The position numbers and the translations under genes were made by a program. 64,000 bases of DNA from a candidate division BRC1 bacterium HGW-BRC1-1 (GTDB lineage: Bacteria; Sumerlaeota; Sumerlaeia; Sumerlaeales; Sumerlaeaceae). The notes beneath the pieces were generated by a model that was not told the origin of the DNA, ran no database searches, and worked only from the letters and a program-made list of their open reading frames with translations. Shown in pieces: positions 36,506 through 45,063 of this stretch. The stretch spans positions 1 to 64,000 of the forward strand of contig PHCB01000003.1 of the NCBI GenBank assembly GCA_002842095.1, given 5' to 3'. Numbering within the stretch: the stretch's first letter is position 1; every line of letters starts with the position of its first letter.

Positions 36506-39500
36506 ATGGCAGAAAGGCGTAAAATCACGATCGACGGCAACGAGGCAGCAGCTTCGGTCGCTTATCGGATCAGTGAGGTCATCGCGATTTATCCCATTAC
36601 CCCGTCGTCAAACATGGGCGAGTGGAGCGATGAGTGGGCGGCTAAAGGAAAGAAGAACGTGTGGGGTGTTGTTCCCCAGGTTACCGAAATGCAAAGCGAG
36701 GGTGGCGCCGCCGGTGCCGTTCACGGCGCGTTGCAGGCGGGCAGCCTCAGCACCACATTCACGGCCAGCCAGGGATTGTTGTTGATGATCCCCAACATGT
36801 TCAAGATTGCCGGCGAGTTGACGAGCTACTGCATGCACGTCTCGGCGCGTACGGTGGCAACGCATGCGTTGTCCATCTTCGGCGATCACAGCGACGTGAT
36901 GTCGTGTCGGCAGACGGGTTTCGCCATGCTCTGCTCGAACTCGGTGCAGGAAGCGCACGATCTGGCGTTGGTCGGCCATGCCGCCACGCTGAAGGCGCGC
37001 GTTCCCTTCCTCCACTTCTTCGACGGTTTCCGCACGTCGCACGAAGTGCAGAAGATTGAAGAACTGACGGACGACGATCTGCGTTCGATGATCACCGACG
37101 ACCTGATCGAGGGGCACCGCGACCGCGCGTTGACGCCCGACCGCCCCGTGCTGCGTGGCACGGCGCAAAACCCCGATACGTTCTTCCAGGCGCGTGAAGC
37201 GTGTAACGGTTTCTATTTCGACACGCCGGCCATTGTGGAAGATACCATGAAGCAATTCGCGGCGCTTACGGGCCGCGAGTACAAGTTGTTTGAGTATGTC
37301 GGCGCGCCGGATGCGGAGCGCGTGGTCGTGATCATGGGTTCGGGTGCCGAAGTGGCTCACGAGACCGTGAACTACCTGTTGGCCAAGGGTGAAAAGGTTG
37401 GCCTGGTCAAGGTTCGCCTCTATCGTCCGTTCTCGGTCAAGCACCTGATGTCGGTCCTGCCGGCCACGGTGAAGTCGATCGCGGTGCTCGACCGCACGAA
37501 GGAACCCGGTGCGCTGTCTGAGCCGCTGCATCTGGATATCCTTGCCGGTATTCACGAGGCGTTTGAAGCAGGCGAAGCTCCCTTCGAGAAAATGCCCAAG
37601 GTTGTGGGCGGCCGTTATGGTTTGTCGTCGAAGGAATTCACGCCAACCATGATCAAGTCGGTTTACGACGAGCTGGGGAATGCGAAGCCGAAGAATCACT
37701 TCACGGTTGGCATCCTCGACGACGTGACGCGGCTGTCGCTGCCCTTCGATGCGGATCTCGACATCGAGCACGATTCCGTTCAGCGTTCGGTGTTCTTTGG
37801 ACTCGGGTCCGACGGCACCGTGGGCGCGAACAAGAACTCCATCAAGATCATCGGCGAGGAAACGTCGAACGAGGCACAGGGCTACTTCGTGTACGACTCG
37901 AAGAAGTCGGGTGCCATCACGATTTCCCACCTGCGTTTCGGGCCGGAGAAGATTCGTTCCGCGTACCTCATCAAGAGCGCGCAGTTCATCGGCGTTCACC
38001 AGGTCTCCTTCCTGGAGAAGTACGACGTGATGTCGTACGCAACCCAGGGCGGCGTCTTCCTGCTCAACTCGCAATTCCCCGCGGAGAAGGTGTGGGCCGA
38101 GCTTCCCGAAGAGGTGCAGAGCGTCCTTATCGCGAAGAAGATGAAGTTCTACGTGATCGACGCCTACGACGTGGCCGCGAATACGGGCATGGGCCGTCGC
38201 ATCAACACGGTCATGCAGACGTGCTTCTTCGCCATCTCGGGCATTCTGCCGCGCGACGAGGCTATCGATCAGATCAAGAAGTCGATCGAGAAAACCTACG
38301 GGCGCAAGGGCGCCGACGTGGTGCAGAAGAACTTCGAAGCGGTGGATCACACGCTGGCGCATCTGTTTGAAGTACAGGTGCCCGAGAAGGTGAACGCTTC
38401 GTGGAGCCGTCCGCCGATCGTATCGACGGAAGCCCCGGACTTTGTGCAGCGCGTGACGGCGTTGATGCTGTCCAACAAGGGCGACATGCTTCCCGTGAGC
38501 GCCTTCCCCGTGGACGGCACCTGGCCTACCAATACCAGCCGCTGGGAGAAGCGGGCCATCGCCCTCGAAATCCCTGCGTGGGATTCGTCGATCTGTATCC
38601 AGTGCAACAAGTGCGCCATGGTCTGCCCCCACGCGGCCATCCGTCCGAAGTACTACGACCCGGCCTGCCTCGAAGGCGCGCCGGATACGTTCCAGGCGGT
38701 GGACTTCAAGAGCCCCGATGTCAAGGGCATGAAGTACACGCTGCAGGTGGCTCCGGAAGACTGTACGGGTTGTACGCTGTGCGTGATGGTCTGCCCCGCC
38801 AAGGACAAGGCCAACCCCCGCCACAAGGCCATCAACATGGTGCCCATGGCGCCGTTGCGCGAGGCCGAGCGTGATAACTATGCGTTCTTCCTCGACCTGC
38901 CGAACCCCGACCGCACCACGCTGAAGCCCGCCGAGGTGAAGAGTGGCCAGTTCTTCGAGCCGCTGTTCGAGTACTCGGGTGCCTGCGCCGGTTGCGGTGA
39001 GACCCCGTACATCAAGCTGATGACGCAGTTGTTCGGTGACCGCATGCTGGTGGCCAACGCCACGGGCTGCAGCTCGATCTACGGCGGCAACCTGCCCACG
39101 ACTCCGTATGCGACAAACGCAGACGGGCGCGGTCCGGCGTGGAGCAACTCGCTCTTCGAGGACAACGCTGAATTTGGTCTGGGTATGCGCCTCGCCGTGG
39201 ACAAGCAGACGGAGTTCGCCCGCATGCTGGTGCTGCACCTGGCATCGGAAGTCGGCGAAACGCTTGTGGATGGCCTGCTGAAGGCCGACATGACGAACGA
39301 GGCCGGCATTGCCGAGCAGCGTGCGCGTGTGACCGATCTGCGCTCCAAGATCAAGGGAATCGACAAACCCGAGGCTCGTCGCCTTGAGAAGGTCGCCGAT
39401 TACCTCGTGAAGAAGAGCGTCTGGATCATGGGCGGCGACGGCTGGGCCTACGACATCGGCTATGGTGGTCTCGACCACGTCATCGCGACGGGTCACGACG

Positions 39501-40072
39501 TGAACATCATGGTGCTCGACACGGAGGTCTACTCCAACACGGGCGGTCAGGCCAGCAAGAGCACGCCGTTGGCGGCCTCGGCGAAGTTCGCCATGGCCGG
39601 CAAGGCAATGCCCAAGAAGGACCTGGGCCTCATGGCGCTCAGCTATGGTCACGTTTATGTGGCGCGCATCGCATTCGGAGCGCGCGACAACCAGACGGCC
39701 ATGGCAATCAAAGAGGCCGAGAGCTATCCCGGTCCCTCGCTGATTATCGCCTACAGCCACTGCATCGCGCACGGTTACGACATGGCGCACGGTCTCGACC
39801 AGCAGAAGCTGGCCGTGGATTCAGGTTACTGGCCGCTGTTCCGTTTCGACCCCCGCCGTGCCATCACGGGCGAGAACCCCTTCAAGCTCGATTCGGCCCA
39901 GCCCAAGCAAGCCCTCTCCGCCTTCGTGGCCAACGAGACACGCTTCCGCATGGTGCAGCAGATGAACCCCGAGCGTTACAAGGAACTCATGGATCAGCAG
40001 GAGAAGTTCCTCAAGGACCGCTATGCCATGTATCAGCAAATGGCCGCTGGCGCAACCCCCACCGGCAACTAA
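36506..40072 (+). CDS. nifJ: Pyruvate:ferredoxin (flavodoxin) oxidoreductase
   Basis: Encodes 1188 residues; converts pyruvate and CoA to acetyl-CoA and CO2, reducing ferredoxin or flavodoxin. All domains are fused as in NifJ: pyrimidine-binding domain with EVIAIYPITPSSNMGE, then the gamma-like domain. A two-cluster ferredoxin insert follows (CIQCNKCAMVCP at about 697 and CTGCTLCVMVCP at about 752). The TPP domain has CAGCGETPY (about 827) and GDGWAYDIGYGG (about 977) with YSNTGGQASKSTP. GAGGAG lies 7 bases before ATG 36506; the longer frame from 36467 is unlikely. It is followed after 15 bases by a flavoprotein gene, a pairing often seen in anaerobes. Confidence 0.97.
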   Translation: MAERRKITIDGNEAAASVAYRISEVIAIYPITPSSNMGEWSDEWAAKGKKNVWGVVPQVTEMQSEGGAAGAVHGALQAGSLSTTFTASQGLLLMIPNMFKIAGELTSYCMHVSARTVATHALSIFGDHSDVMSCRQTGFAMLCSNSVQEAHDLALVGHAATLKARVPFLHFFDGFRTSHEVQKIEELTDDDLRSMITDDLIEGHRDRALTPDRPVLRGTAQNPDTFFQAREACNGFYFDTPAIVEDTMKQFAALTGREYKLFEYVGAPDAERVVVIMGSGAEVAHETVNYLLAKGEKVGLVKVRLYRPFSVKHLMSVLPATVKSIAVLDRTKEPGALSEPLHLDILAGIHEAFEAGEAPFEKMPKVVGGRYGLSSKEFTPTMIKSVYDELGNAKPKNHFTVGILDDVTRLSLPFDADLDIEHDSVQRSVFFGLGSDGTVGANKNSIKIIGEETSNEAQGYFVYDSKKSGAITISHLRFGPEKIRSAYLIKSAQFIGVHQVSFLEKYDVMSYATQGGVFLLNSQFPAEKVWAELPEEVQSVLIAKKMKFYVIDAYDVAANTGMGRRINTVMQTCFFAISGILPRDEAIDQIKKSIEKTYGRKGADVVQKNFEAVDHTLAHLFEVQVPEKVNASWSRPPIVSTEAPDFVQRVTALMLSNKGDMLPVSAFPVDGTWPTNTSRWEKRAIALEIPAWDSSICIQCNKCAMVCPHAAIRPKYYDPACLEGAPDTFQAVDFKSPDVKGMKYTLQVAPEDCTGCTLCVMVCPAKDKANPRHKAINMVPMAPLREAERDNYAFFLDLPNPDRTTLKPAEVKSGQFFEPLFEYSGACAGCGETPYIKLMTQLFGDRMLVANATGCSSIYGGNLPTTPYATNADGRGPAWSNSLFEDNAEFGLGMRLAVDKQTEFARMLVLHLASEVGETLVDGLLKADMTNEAGIAEQRARVTDLRSKIKGIDKPEARRLEKVADYLVKKSVWIMGGDGWAYDIGYGGLDHVIATGHDVNIMVLDTEVYSNTGGQASKSTPLAASAKFAMAGKAMPKKDLGLMALSYGHVYVARIAFGARDNQTAMAIKEAESYPGPSLIIAYSHCIAHGYDMAHGLDQQKLAVDSGYWPLFRFDPRRAITGENPFKLDSAQPKQALSAFVANETRFRMVQQMNPERYKELMDQQEKFLKDRYAMYQQMAAGATPTGN

Positions 40073-40087
40073 GGAGCCACCACAACT

Positions 40088-41080
40088 ATGGACATGAAAA
40101 CGAAATACCTGGGCCTCGACCTTGCCCATCCGCTTATCCCCGGTGCCTCGCCCCTCGTGGACGACATCGACATGGTCCGGCGGTTGGAAGATGCCGGCGC
40201 ACCCGCCATCGTGATGCACTCGATCTTCGAAGAGCAGATCACCATGGAAGGCAACAGCACCATTCGGGCCTATGAGGAAACGACGGGCCTGAATCCGGAA
40301 TCAGAGAACTACTTCCCCAAACCGGGAGAGTTCCGACTGGGACCGGACCAGTATCTCGAACAGATTCGCCGCATCAAGGAGATGACCTCCGTGCCGGTTA
40401 TCGGTTCGCTCAACGGCGTTACCGATTCGGGCTGGATTGATTACGCGAAACTGATCCAGCAGGCTGGTGCTGATGCTCTGGAACTGAACGTGTATTACCT
40501 GTCGACCAACGTCAGCGAAACCGCTTTGCAGGTTGAGAAGCGCGCCATCGACATCACCCGCAAGGTGAAGGCTACCGTGGACATTCCCGTCTCGGTGAAG
40601 CTGTCGGTGTTCTACTCCTCGCTGCCGAATCTGGCGGTGGAGTTGGACGCGGCGGGCGCTGATGGCCTGGTGCTGTTCAACCGCTTCTATCAGCCCGACA
40701 TCGACATCGAAGCGATGGAAGTTGTCCCGTCGCTTCAGTTGTCGGATTCCAGCGAACTGCTCATGCGGTTGCGCTGGGCGGCGATTCTCGCCGGGCGCAT
40801 CAAGGCCAACATTGCCGTTAGCGGTGGCGTGCACACGCCCACCGACGCCATCAAAAGCGTCATGTGCGGTGCCGACGTGGTACAGGTGGTCAGTGCGCTT
40901 CTGCGTAACGGCCCCGAGTACCTCACCCGCCTGCGCGATGGCATGCAGGCCTGGATGGAGGAGCACGAGTACGAGAGTGTTGCCCAGATGCGGGGCAGCA
41001 TGAGTCTCTTCCGCAGCCCCAACCCGGCCGCCTTCGAGCGCGCCAACTACCAGAAGATCCTCCAAAACTGGAGACCCTGA
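40088..41080 (+). CDS. Dihydroorotate dehydrogenase-like flavoprotein
   Basis: Encodes 330 residues with the FMN-binding TIM barrel of the DHOD/PreA family: GLDLAHPLIPGASPLVDD at the N-terminus, PVIGSLNGVTDSGW, ADALELNVYYLSTN and the phosphate site NIAVSGGVHTPTDAIK with GADVVQVVSALL. It lies 15 bases after nifJ with AGGAG about 12 bases upstream of the ATG, so the two form an operon. In many anaerobes such a gene follows pyruvate:ferredoxin oxidoreductase. A role with reduced ferredoxin or in pyrimidine metabolism is possible; I do not call it PyrD. A strong hairpin follows at 41145. Confidence 0.9.
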   Translation: MDMKTKYLGLDLAHPLIPGASPLVDDIDMVRRLEDAGAPAIVMHSIFEEQITMEGNSTIRAYEETTGLNPESENYFPKPGEFRLGPDQYLEQIRRIKEMTSVPVIGSLNGVTDSGWIDYAKLIQQAGADALELNVYYLSTNVSETALQVEKRAIDITRKVKATVDIPVSVKLSVFYSSLPNLAVELDAAGADGLVLFNRFYQPDIDIEAMEVVPSLQLSDSSELLMRLRWAAILAGRIKANIAVSGGVHTPTDAIKSVMCGADVVQVVSALLRNGPEYLTRLRDGMQAWMEEHEYESVAQMRGSMSLFRSPNPAAFERANYQKILQNWRP

Positions 41081-41144
41081 AGTAGCCGGGTAAGCTGACG
41101 AGTGGAAAATTCCCAAGTCATCCAGGACCCGACATCATGACCCT

Positions 41145-41180
41145 GCGGCGCGGCCCCCACGAAAGTGGGAGCCGCGCCGC
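41145..41180 (+). terminator. Strong hairpin after the nifJ operon
   Basis: A 16-bp stem (41145-41160 with 41165-41180, one C-A mismatch) closed by a GAAA tetraloop. It is followed by TTCATTATT and, about 20 bases on, a T-run. It probably terminates or stabilises the nifJ-flavoprotein transcript. Confidence 0.8.
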
Positions 41181-41229
41181 TTCATTATTAACTCAGGTTT
41201 TTTTGCTTTCCCCCCGTGCCATAGCTCCC

Positions 41230-41258
41230 TTGACAGACCGGCGTTTTCTTTCACAATA
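41230..41258 (+). promoter_or_regulatory. Possible sigma-70-type promoter for the Hsp70-kinase gene
   Basis: A perfect TTGACA lies at 41230-41235. The best -10 candidate about 17 bases on is ACAATA, a poor match. This would place a transcription start about 90 bases before the start codon. Tentative. Confidence 0.3.
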
Positions 41259-41355
41259 TCCGATTTTGGTATGGACCCTCTGGGGAGATGGGTTGTTGCA
41301 TTGAAATCGCTCAGTGGCATCATTTTTGTTCAGCAACGGACGGCGGACTTACGGC

Positions 41356-44300
41356 ATGGTGGACTCTGAACACATTATCGGCATAGACCTCGGCACCACA
41401 AATTCGGTGGTGGCGATACTTGAGGACGATCAACCTCGCGTGCTGATCAATAGTGAGGGATCCACACGAACACCATCGGTCATCTGCATTCTGGAAAACG
41501 GCGACGTGCAGGTGGGCGAGCTGGCCCGGCGCCAGGCTGCCATCAATCCGTCGCGCACCATTACCAGTGTGAAGCGCCTCATGGGCCAGACCCTTGAGGA
41601 TGTGGCCTCATTGCGCGATCGCCTCTCCTTTGCTCTTACGGCCGATGAAGGCAATCTCTACGTTCAGGTGGGCGAGAAGGGCTACACGCCCGCTCAGTTG
41701 TCCGCATACATTTTGCGCAAATTGAAGCAAGCCGCCGAAGATTACGTGGGCGAACCAGTCACCAAGGCGATCATCACGGTGCCGGCGTATTTCGATGACG
41801 TACAGCGTCAGGAGACGATGGACGCCGGGCGTTTGGCGGGACTGGATGTGCTGCGCCTCATCAACGAGCCCACGGCTGCGGCCATGGCTTATGGCCTGGG
41901 GCGCACCACCCAGGAGCGCGTGGTGGTGTTCGATTTCGGGGGCGGCACCTTCGACGTGTCCATTCTCGACATCGATAACAACGCCTTCGAAGTGCAGACA
42001 AGCTTGGGCGACACGCAACTGGGCGGCGACGACATCGATGATCTGGTGATCAATTACCTACTCGACCAGTTTCGCCAGGTGGCCGGGGCGGATTATCAGC
42101 CCGACCCCATGGCATTGCGCCGCCTGCGCGAGGCTGCGGAGAAAGCCAAATGCGATTTGAGCGTGGCGCGTCAGTCGCTCATCCAACTCCCCTTCCTCTC
42201 GCAGGCCGATAACAACCCCCTGCATCTTGAGATAACTCTGGCGCGCGATACGCTCGAGGAGTTGATAGAGCCTCTGGTGGAGCGCGCCATCGACATTTGC
42301 GAGCGGGCTTTGGAAGATTGTGGACTGCAAGCCAACGAGATCGACCGTGTGCTTATGGTGGGGGGCTCCACGCGCATACCACTGGTACAAACCGCCGTGG
42401 GCGATTTTTTCGGGATCGCGCCGTTCAAGGGTCTTAACCCCGACGAGATTGTGGCCATGGGCGCGGCCACCCAGGCGGGCGTCATGGCGGGCAAATTAAA
42501 GGAAGTTATTCTGCTGGATGTGACGCCCCACTCGCTGGGTGTGGAAGTGGCGGATAACCGCATTTCGCGCATCATTGAGAAAAACTCGACGATCCCCATC
42601 AAGGCCGCACGGCTCTTTACGACAACCGATGACAATCAGGAAATTGTGCAGGTGCACGTGGTGCAGGGCGAGGAGGAAAAGGCCGCCGACAATCGCTCGT
42701 TGGGCCGCTTCACGCTGACGGGCATCCAGCCCTCCCGCGCCGGAGGCCCCCGCATTCAGGTTGTGTTCCATATCAATGCCGACGGCATGGTGGAGGTGCT
42801 GGCCGAAGACATGGCCACACGCGAGCAGGTGACTATGAACCTGTCCATCTCCTCCGAAGATGCAGGCTCGGGTTCTCCCGATGGCACCGCCAGCCGCCGC
42901 CGCGCGCAGATGCGCCGACGCAAACCACGCAAAGGTCGCAAATCCGGTTCGACCCAGGACACTTCGGAAATTATTGTTCCGAATGCTCCTGTTGGAGGGA
43001 AGAGTCGGCCCGGGCAAAGTTTCTCGCTGAAGGGTGGTGTGCAGCCGTCGTTCCACACGCTGGCACCGTCGCAGCCGGAAGAGGCGATGGCCCCCGTGTT
43101 TCTTTCCGCGACGGAGCAACCTGATGTGGGGGTGGAGCAAACACCAGCCCCGCCCGTGAAGGCAGAAAAACCAAAATCAAAATCTTCTGAAGTGAAGCCT
43201 TCGTTACCGCCCGCCGAAACCCAACCCCGGGACGAAACGCCGGTGCCGGCTGCAAAGAAACCGCGCGAACGTTTGGCGGCAACTCCCGCGAACCTGAGTG
43301 ATCTCGGCAAGCAGGCACTCGATTACGTGCGCAAGGGGATCGCGTCGGCCACGGCGTTGACAACGTGCGTGCGTGCCTATCAGGAACTGGTCGACTACAC
43401 CACCGCCAATCCGGAGGACGCCGATGTTCTGGAGCATACGGTGAAGCTGCTGCTTCAGATTAACGAGCCGGATCTCGCCTCGCATTTGCTCAGCCATGTC
43501 GAAACGGCCAAGGCTCTGTCGGGCGAGAAACTGGCCTCGCTGTATGATTTGTATCTGGCGAAATTCCCGGACGATGATATTGCGGTTACTAACCGTGCCT
43601 GGGTTCTGGCTTCCACAGGACTCGTGGACGTGGCCATCGCAGATTTCGAGCGGGTTTGCGGCGACGAGCGCGGAACGGATGCGCAGGTTGAGCAACTCAT
43701 TCTTCTGTATAACAACAAGCTCAGCACCCGCGACGACCACAGCATCCGGTTCAAATTGGTGAAGCTGCTCGTGCGGCGGGGGCGTGTGGATGAAGCCATC
43801 AATCTGTTGCAGCAGCTCATCAACATCGACAGCTATCGCCAGCGTTCGTTGCAGGCTCTCGGTTTCTGCTTCTGGCAAAAAGGGATGCACTACCTCGCCT
43901 GGCAGAAATTCCAGCAGCTTCCACTGAACGACGAACTGCGCGACATCCTGTATCGTCTCGCCAGCGACATGGAAGACACCGAACAGTTGCTGAACGCCAA
44001 AAGCGTGTGGCAGCATCTGGCGGAGAGCGATTCGGGTTACCGCGATGTGCAATCGCGTTTGCGCAAATGCGAAGTGGCTCTGCGCGCGCAGGGCTCGCCG
44101 GGGACCGGCCCCGAGCACGACAGCGTTCCGGTCGGCTTCCGCAATTCACGGTTCAACATTCTGGAAGAGGCCAACCGCGGTTCCATGGGCATTGTGTATC
44201 GCGCCAAGGACAAGGTGCTCGATGAGATCGTCGCGCTGAAAGTTCTCAACGATTACATGACCAGCGATCCGCGCGCCGTGGAGCGGTTCAAGCGCGAGGC

Positions 44301-44928
44301 CCGCGCCGCGCGCAAGCTGTCGCACCACAACATCGTGCGCATCCACGACATGTATGAGTTCGGCACGAAGCGGCTCATCAGCATGGAGTTCATCGATGGG
44401 CGCGACCTGAAGGCCATCCTTCACCAGCGCAAGGTGCTGCCGCCGGAGGAGATCATCCCGATCATTCTGAGCGTGTGCGATGCGCTGGCCTACGCGCACC
44501 AACTGGGCATCGTGCATCGCGATGTGAAACCGGCCAACGTCATGATTACCAGCAAGGGCGAAGTGAAGGTGACCGACTTCGGCATCGCGAAGTTCATTCT
44601 GTCGGGCTCGCCCGAGCAGACCCGGTCGGGCTCACAGATTCTGGGCACGCCGCTATACATGTCGCCCGAGCAAATCCGCGGCGAACAGATCGACGTGCGC
44701 ACCGACATCTATTCCATCGGTGCCATGTTGTACGAAATGACCAGCGGCCGTCCCCCCTTCCACGAGGGTAATATCGAGTACCACCATCTGCACACGGTCC
44801 CCGCCCCCATGCCCGAAACGGTGCCCCTGAAGCTGGGCGAAATCATCGCCCGATGCCTCGAAAAAGAGCCAGAAAACCGCTATGCGGATGTGCCCGCATT
44901 GCAGGTCGATTTAAAAACAGTTTTGTAA
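41356..44928 (+). CDS. Hsp70 (DnaK-like)-TPR-Ser/Thr protein kinase fusion
   Basis: Encodes 1190 residues in one uninterrupted frame. Residues about 5-380 are a complete Hsp70 nucleotide-binding domain: GIDLGTTNS, INEPTAAAMAYGL, VFDFGGGTFDVS and VGGSTRIPLVQ. The interdomain linker region VILLDVTPHSLGVE leads to a beta substrate-binding domain (about 395-497) with VHVVQGEEEKAADN and LGRFTLTGI. The helical lid is absent. It is replaced by a basic linker (RRRKPRKGRK), a Pro/Lys-rich stretch and a TPR-like helical region (about 650-915). The last 260 residues are a Hanks-type kinase: glycine loop RGSMGIVY, Lys962 in ALKVL, HRD with Asp1056 (VHRDVKPAN), DFG with Asp1074 and SPEQIRG. All key residues are present. 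It is cytosolic. ATG 41356 opens directly on the Hsp70 domain. A TPR protein gene follows. Confidence 0.95.
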   Translation: MVDSEHIIGIDLGTTNSVVAILEDDQPRVLINSEGSTRTPSVICILENGDVQVGELARRQAAINPSRTITSVKRLMGQTLEDVASLRDRLSFALTADEGNLYVQVGEKGYTPAQLSAYILRKLKQAAEDYVGEPVTKAIITVPAYFDDVQRQETMDAGRLAGLDVLRLINEPTAAAMAYGLGRTTQERVVVFDFGGGTFDVSILDIDNNAFEVQTSLGDTQLGGDDIDDLVINYLLDQFRQVAGADYQPDPMALRRLREAAEKAKCDLSVARQSLIQLPFLSQADNNPLHLEITLARDTLEELIEPLVERAIDICERALEDCGLQANEIDRVLMVGGSTRIPLVQTAVGDFFGIAPFKGLNPDEIVAMGAATQAGVMAGKLKEVILLDVTPHSLGVEVADNRISRIIEKNSTIPIKAARLFTTTDDNQEIVQVHVVQGEEEKAADNRSLGRFTLTGIQPSRAGGPRIQVVFHINADGMVEVLAEDMATREQVTMNLSISSEDAGSGSPDGTASRRRAQMRRRKPRKGRKSGSTQDTSEIIVPNAPVGGKSRPGQSFSLKGGVQPSFHTLAPSQPEEAMAPVFLSATEQPDVGVEQTPAPPVKAEKPKSKSSEVKPSLPPAETQPRDETPVPAAKKPRERLAATPANLSDLGKQALDYVRKGIASATALTTCVRAYQELVDYTTANPEDADVLEHTVKLLLQINEPDLASHLLSHVETAKALSGEKLASLYDLYLAKFPDDDIAVTNRAWVLASTGLVDVAIADFERVCGDERGTDAQVEQLILLYNNKLSTRDDHSIRFKLVKLLVRRGRVDEAINLLQQLINIDSYRQRSLQALGFCFWQKGMHYLAWQKFQQLPLNDELRDILYRLASDMEDTEQLLNAKSVWQHLAESDSGYRDVQSRLRKCEVALRAQGSPGTGPEHDSVPVGFRNSRFNILEEANRGSMGIVYRAKDKVLDEIVALKVLNDYMTSDPRAVERFKREARAARKLSHHNIVRIHDMYEFGTKRLISMEFIDGRDLKAILHQRKVLPPEEIIPIILSVCDALAYAHQLGIVHRDVKPANVMITSKGEVKVTDFGIAKFILSGSPEQTRSGSQILGTPLYMSPEQIRGEQIDVRTDIYSIGAMLYEMTSGRPPFHEGNIEYHHLHTVPAPMPETVPLKLGEIIARCLEKEPENRYADVPALQVDLKTVL

Positions 44929-44961
44929 CATAAACGACTGGTAATAAACGGCTTGCGACTT

Positions 44962-44973
44962 GCGGAATTCCGC
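44962..44973. repeat. 12-bp perfect palindrome GCGGAATTCCGC
   Basis: Lies in the 135-base gap between the Hsp70-kinase and TPR genes, about 90 bases before the TPR start. The context ACTTGCGGAATTCCG resembles ACTTGCGGGATTCCG at about 33827, upstream of the RloA-like gene. It could be an operator; tentative. Confidence 0.4.
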
Positions 44974-45063
44974 TGATTTTGGCGATTTATGTTGCCTTTC
45001 AGCGCCCCATTTCCTACGATTTAACTGAATCGGACATCAGTCAAATTGGGAGGGTTTTGGGAT

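Noticed and set aside
36608-39790. Open minus-strand frame of 1060 codons opposite nifJ
   Set aside because: It is the antisense shadow of a strongly codon-biased GC-rich gene; its translation is rich in His and Arg, has no domain, and nifJ is unmistakable.
40088-41080. Calling the flavoprotein PyrD (dihydroorotate dehydrogenase)
   Set aside because: The barrel and FMN motifs match, but the catalytic loop of true PyrD is not evident and no pyrimidine genes adjoin it; the nifJ pairing suggests another role.
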